Source: a virus
Direction: 5' to 3' (one strand)
Length of the DNA stretch: 64,000 nt
Virus record (IMG/VR): IMGVR_UViG_3300017710_002137
Span: 1-64,000 of that record
Shown one piece after another: positions 62,205 through 64,000 of this stretch (the stretch's first letter is position 1; every line of letters begins with the position of its first letter). The notes under the pieces were generated by a model, which saw only the letters and a list, made by a program, of their open reading frames with translations, was not told the origin of the DNA and made no database searches. Position numbers and translations under genes: made by a program.

Positions 62205-62801
62205 ATGGCATCAATTAATAGAAGTATTTACTATAAGGAAAGAGCATGGAACGATATTCACATATATAGTTCAAAGGTTTTAACAGGTGGAGTTAAGATT
62301 ATCCAACCCGCTGTTTATCACGAACTTAGGGGAGAGATTTCTACATTATATCATTCTGATTATTATGATAGAATGTTACCTGTTAAAGAAAGAGAAAAGG
62401 GAGTTCAATGGAAACACGATAGATATTCAAAATCTCAAGAGGGTGTATTAAGAGGAATGCACTATGATGATAAAACTTGGAAACTTATCAGTTGTATTCA
62501 TGGAAAAATGTATTTGGTAGTTTTGGATGTTAGGGGTGGTAACAAAGTAACTAATCCACAATATGGAAGTTGGGAAACTTATATAATATCACCACAGACA
62601 CAGACACAAGTTTTAATTCCACCTGGATTCGCGAATGGCCATTATGTGATGGAAGATAATTCTGTTTTTTATTATAAGTTAGCATATCCTGGTGAATATA
62701 ATGATGTAGAGAATCAAGGAACTGTTTTTTGGAATGACCCGAAGTTCAATATAGATTGGCCTTGTACACAACCACTACTATCAAAAAGAGATACACCATG
62801 A
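62205..62801 (+). CDS. RmlC-like sugar 3,5-epimerase (cupin)
   Basis: The 198-residue cupin protein matches dTDP-4-dehydrorhamnose 3,5-epimerase: GVLRGMHYD (80-88) with the catalytic His86, LVVLDVRGG, GSWETYIISP, LIPPGFANGHYVM (137-149), and VFWNDPKFNIDWP (174-186). The enzyme would invert C3 and C5 of a 4-keto-6-deoxy sugar, the product of the GMD-like enzyme. GDP-heptose pathways of Campylobacter use cupins of this type. It begins directly after the kinase stop and overlaps the next gene by 4 nt. Confidence 0.85.
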   Translation: MASINRSIYYKERAWNDIHIYSSKVLTGGVKIIQPAVYHELRGEISTLYHSDYYDRMLPVKEREKGVQWKHDRYSKSQEGVLRGMHYDDKTWKLISCIHGKMYLVVLDVRGGNKVTNPQYGSWETYIISPQTQTQVLIPPGFANGHYVMEDNSVFYYKLAYPGEYNDVENQGTVFWNDPKFNIDWPCTQPLLSKRDTP

Positions 62802-63967
62802 AATTAAAGGTATTAGATAATATACTATCAAATTTTTTACCTGAACAATATTTTTTTAGAGAAAATAATTTAGAAAAAAGAAACTCAATTACTTCTGTAA
62901 TATTTGAACAACTTAATTTTGAATTAGAATTTGTAAAAGAAAATGAAGTTTCTGATTTCAATGATATTTTTTACCCAATAGTAAATTTAAATAATCTAAA
63001 TACAAATAACCAAGATGTATTTTCAGATGATTTAAAAAAATATATCAAAAAGGGCTTAAAGGTTATAATATTTCATTTAAACGAATGTTTTCGTGAAGAT
63101 GATATTTTTTCTTTTAATCAATATTGCTTAAACAATTATATTGATACGAGTAAAATTTATTTATATGTAAACAACAAAAGAATAGAAAATTATTTGAGTG
63201 ATATGAAAAGTAATATTAATTTTTATTTTCCATTTTACCAATCTATTGAACATTCTAAAATTTTACAAAAAAACAAAGTTGAATACTCAGATAAAGATAA
63301 ACCATTTTTGTTTATGTGTCATAATAATAAAATGTGGAATCATAGATTATCAACTATTGTTTTATTAAAAGAAAATAATTTATTGGAGAAGGTAGATTAT
63401 TCTTGCATAGATTTTAGTGTAAGTGATGATAGTGATTCATTTATTAAGGCTCTAAAATCGGATTCAAAAACTTTTATAGATTCTTATGATTCAATAATAA
63501 AAGAAGGTTCAAAGTTAAGTTTTTATGAAAAAGACAAATTTGAAAAAAATGAAATAGATTCTGGTATTATAGATGTTAATACTTTTAAAAATAGTTATGT
63601 AAATATTGTAACAGAAACAGATTTTACTGAAAATGTTATTCACATAACTGAAAAATCTCTAAAACCATTTTACTATTATCAAATACCTTTAATTGTAGCT
63701 CCATACAATCATTTAAAGGCCTTAAGAGAAATTTATGATTTTGATTTCTTTGATGATTTGATTGACCATTCATATGATTATGAAAAGAATCCAGTTAAAA
63801 GAATCAAACTAATATTTAATGAGATAAACAAAATAAAAAATAATCCAGATGTAATCAAAGATTTTTACAACTGGCACAAAGATAGATTTATAAACAATAA
63901 CAAAATAGTTTGTGAAATTGTAAACAAAACAGATGATACAGATTATACAAAAAATATTTTTATATGA
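62798..63967 (+). CDS. TEK-motif family protein, putative glycosyltransferase (copy 4)
   Basis: The ATG at 62798 (ATGA overlap) is chosen over the upstream in-frame TTG at 62756. The 389-residue product has the signature VIHITEKSLKPFYYYQIPLI, then VAPYNHLKALREIYDFDFFD and DHSYDYEKN. LFMCHNNKMWNHRLSTIVLL (about 167-186) corresponds to the central motif of the other copies. It is most similar in pattern to the 53778 copy. Proposed role as for the other copies; the stop overlaps a further ATG. Confidence 0.5.
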   Translation: MKLKVLDNILSNFLPEQYFFRENNLEKRNSITSVIFEQLNFELEFVKENEVSDFNDIFYPIVNLNNLNTNNQDVFSDDLKKYIKKGLKVIIFHLNECFREDDIFSFNQYCLNNYIDTSKIYLYVNNKRIENYLSDMKSNINFYFPFYQSIEHSKILQKNKVEYSDKDKPFLFMCHNNKMWNHRLSTIVLLKENNLLEKVDYSCIDFSVSDDSDSFIKALKSDSKTFIDSYDSIIKEGSKLSFYEKDKFEKNEIDSGIIDVNTFKNSYVNIVTETDFTENVIHITEKSLKPFYYYQIPLIVAPYNHLKALREIYDFDFFDDLIDHSYDYEKNPVKRIKLIFNEINKIKNNPDVIKDFYNWHKDRFINNNKIVCEIVNKTDDTDYTKNIFI

Positions 63968-64000
63968 AAATTAAAAATTTAGATTATCATGAAGATAGGT
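63964..64000 (+). CDS. 5' end of a further gene (partial)
   Basis: An ATG overlaps the preceding TGA as ATGA and opens a frame of 12 codons (MKIKNLDYHEDR) to the window edge. The overlap matches the cluster's pattern, so the gene is probably real, but it is too short to assign. Confidence 0.5.
   Translation, partial: MKIKNLDYHEDR

Noticed and set aside
1-64000. CRISPR array, integrase, transposase or long terminal repeats
   Set aside because: No regularly spaced repeats and no recombinase or DDE motifs were seen in either strand.

Overview
This window looks like about 64 kb of a T4-like myovirus genome (a lytic, contractile-tailed phage) that infects a marine member of the Bacteroidota. The phage lineage is inferred from genes of T4 type: a gp55-like late sigma factor, baseplate wedge gp25 and gp6, a gp5-like spike, a gp7/tail-protein-I-like baseplate protein, a zinc-finger/TOPRIM primase and a gp47/gp46 (SbcD/SbcC) recombination nuclease. 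The host group is inferred from two independent signals. At least three promoters have the layout TTG-N20-TATATT(T/A)G, which fits the Bacteroidota consensus TTG...TAnnTTTG. Two virion proteins carry Cys/Asp 'GCTD...DGSC' repeats, which are common in secreted flavobacterial proteins. The DNA is strongly AT-rich, coding is very dense, and every gene except one small repressor lies on the + strand. I found no complete tRNA, CRISPR array, insertion sequence or integrase.

Layout. 1-3.35 kb: small unknown genes, peptide deformylase, a secreted lysozyme/transglycosylase-like protein, a small membrane protein and the late sigma factor. 3.36-5.06 kb: a NodU/CmcH-type carbamoyltransferase. 5.06-5.64 kb: regulatory DNA with two terminators, a tRNA-like half, an operator-like palindrome and a small membrane protein. 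5.6-24.8 kb: virion genes (spike, gp25, gp6, a DNRLRE-like protein, large gly/pro-rich proteins, a gp7-like protein, tail structural proteins), many preceded by a TATTTATA element that I propose is the late promoter. 24.8-28.4 kb: an accessory island (sulfotransferase, GIY-YIG nuclease, SGNH hydrolase, two 2-oxoglutarate oxygenases, a GT25 glycosyltransferase). 28.4-33.2 kb: primase, a single-chain gp47-gp46 fusion and a methyltransferase. 33.16-33.4 kb: a minus-strand ribbon-helix-helix repressor with a palindrome that also occurs at 5.2 kb. 33.4-40.6 kb: a 2401-residue tail fibre with five Ig-like repeats and an embedded Hint (intein-like) domain.

40.6-64 kb is a continuous sugar-chemistry cluster: GT4, GT2, three GT7 enzymes with a LamG-like domain nested inside the catalytic fold, DUF5672-like GT, SAM methyltransferase, two twitch-type radical SAM enzymes around a free-standing LamG protein, four paralogues of a TEK-motif family that may be glycosyltransferases, an SGNH hydrolase, a GDP-mannose-4,6-dehydratase-like enzyme, an SDR epimerase, a 2OG oxygenase, a truncated DegT aminotransferase, an RmlC-like epimerase and separate kinase and nucleotidyltransferase halves resembling HldE. 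Most of these genes overlap by 1 or 4 nt, so they are probably translated as a coupled operon. The likely role is to make and attach an unusual glycan, on the virion or the host surface; this is inference.

The most interesting points are the nested LamG in three GT7 paralogues, the repressor with a shared operator, the late promoter that is the reverse complement of the T4 one, the gp47-gp46 fusion, the fibre Hint domain, and the radical SAM/LamG/GT7 neighbourhood.
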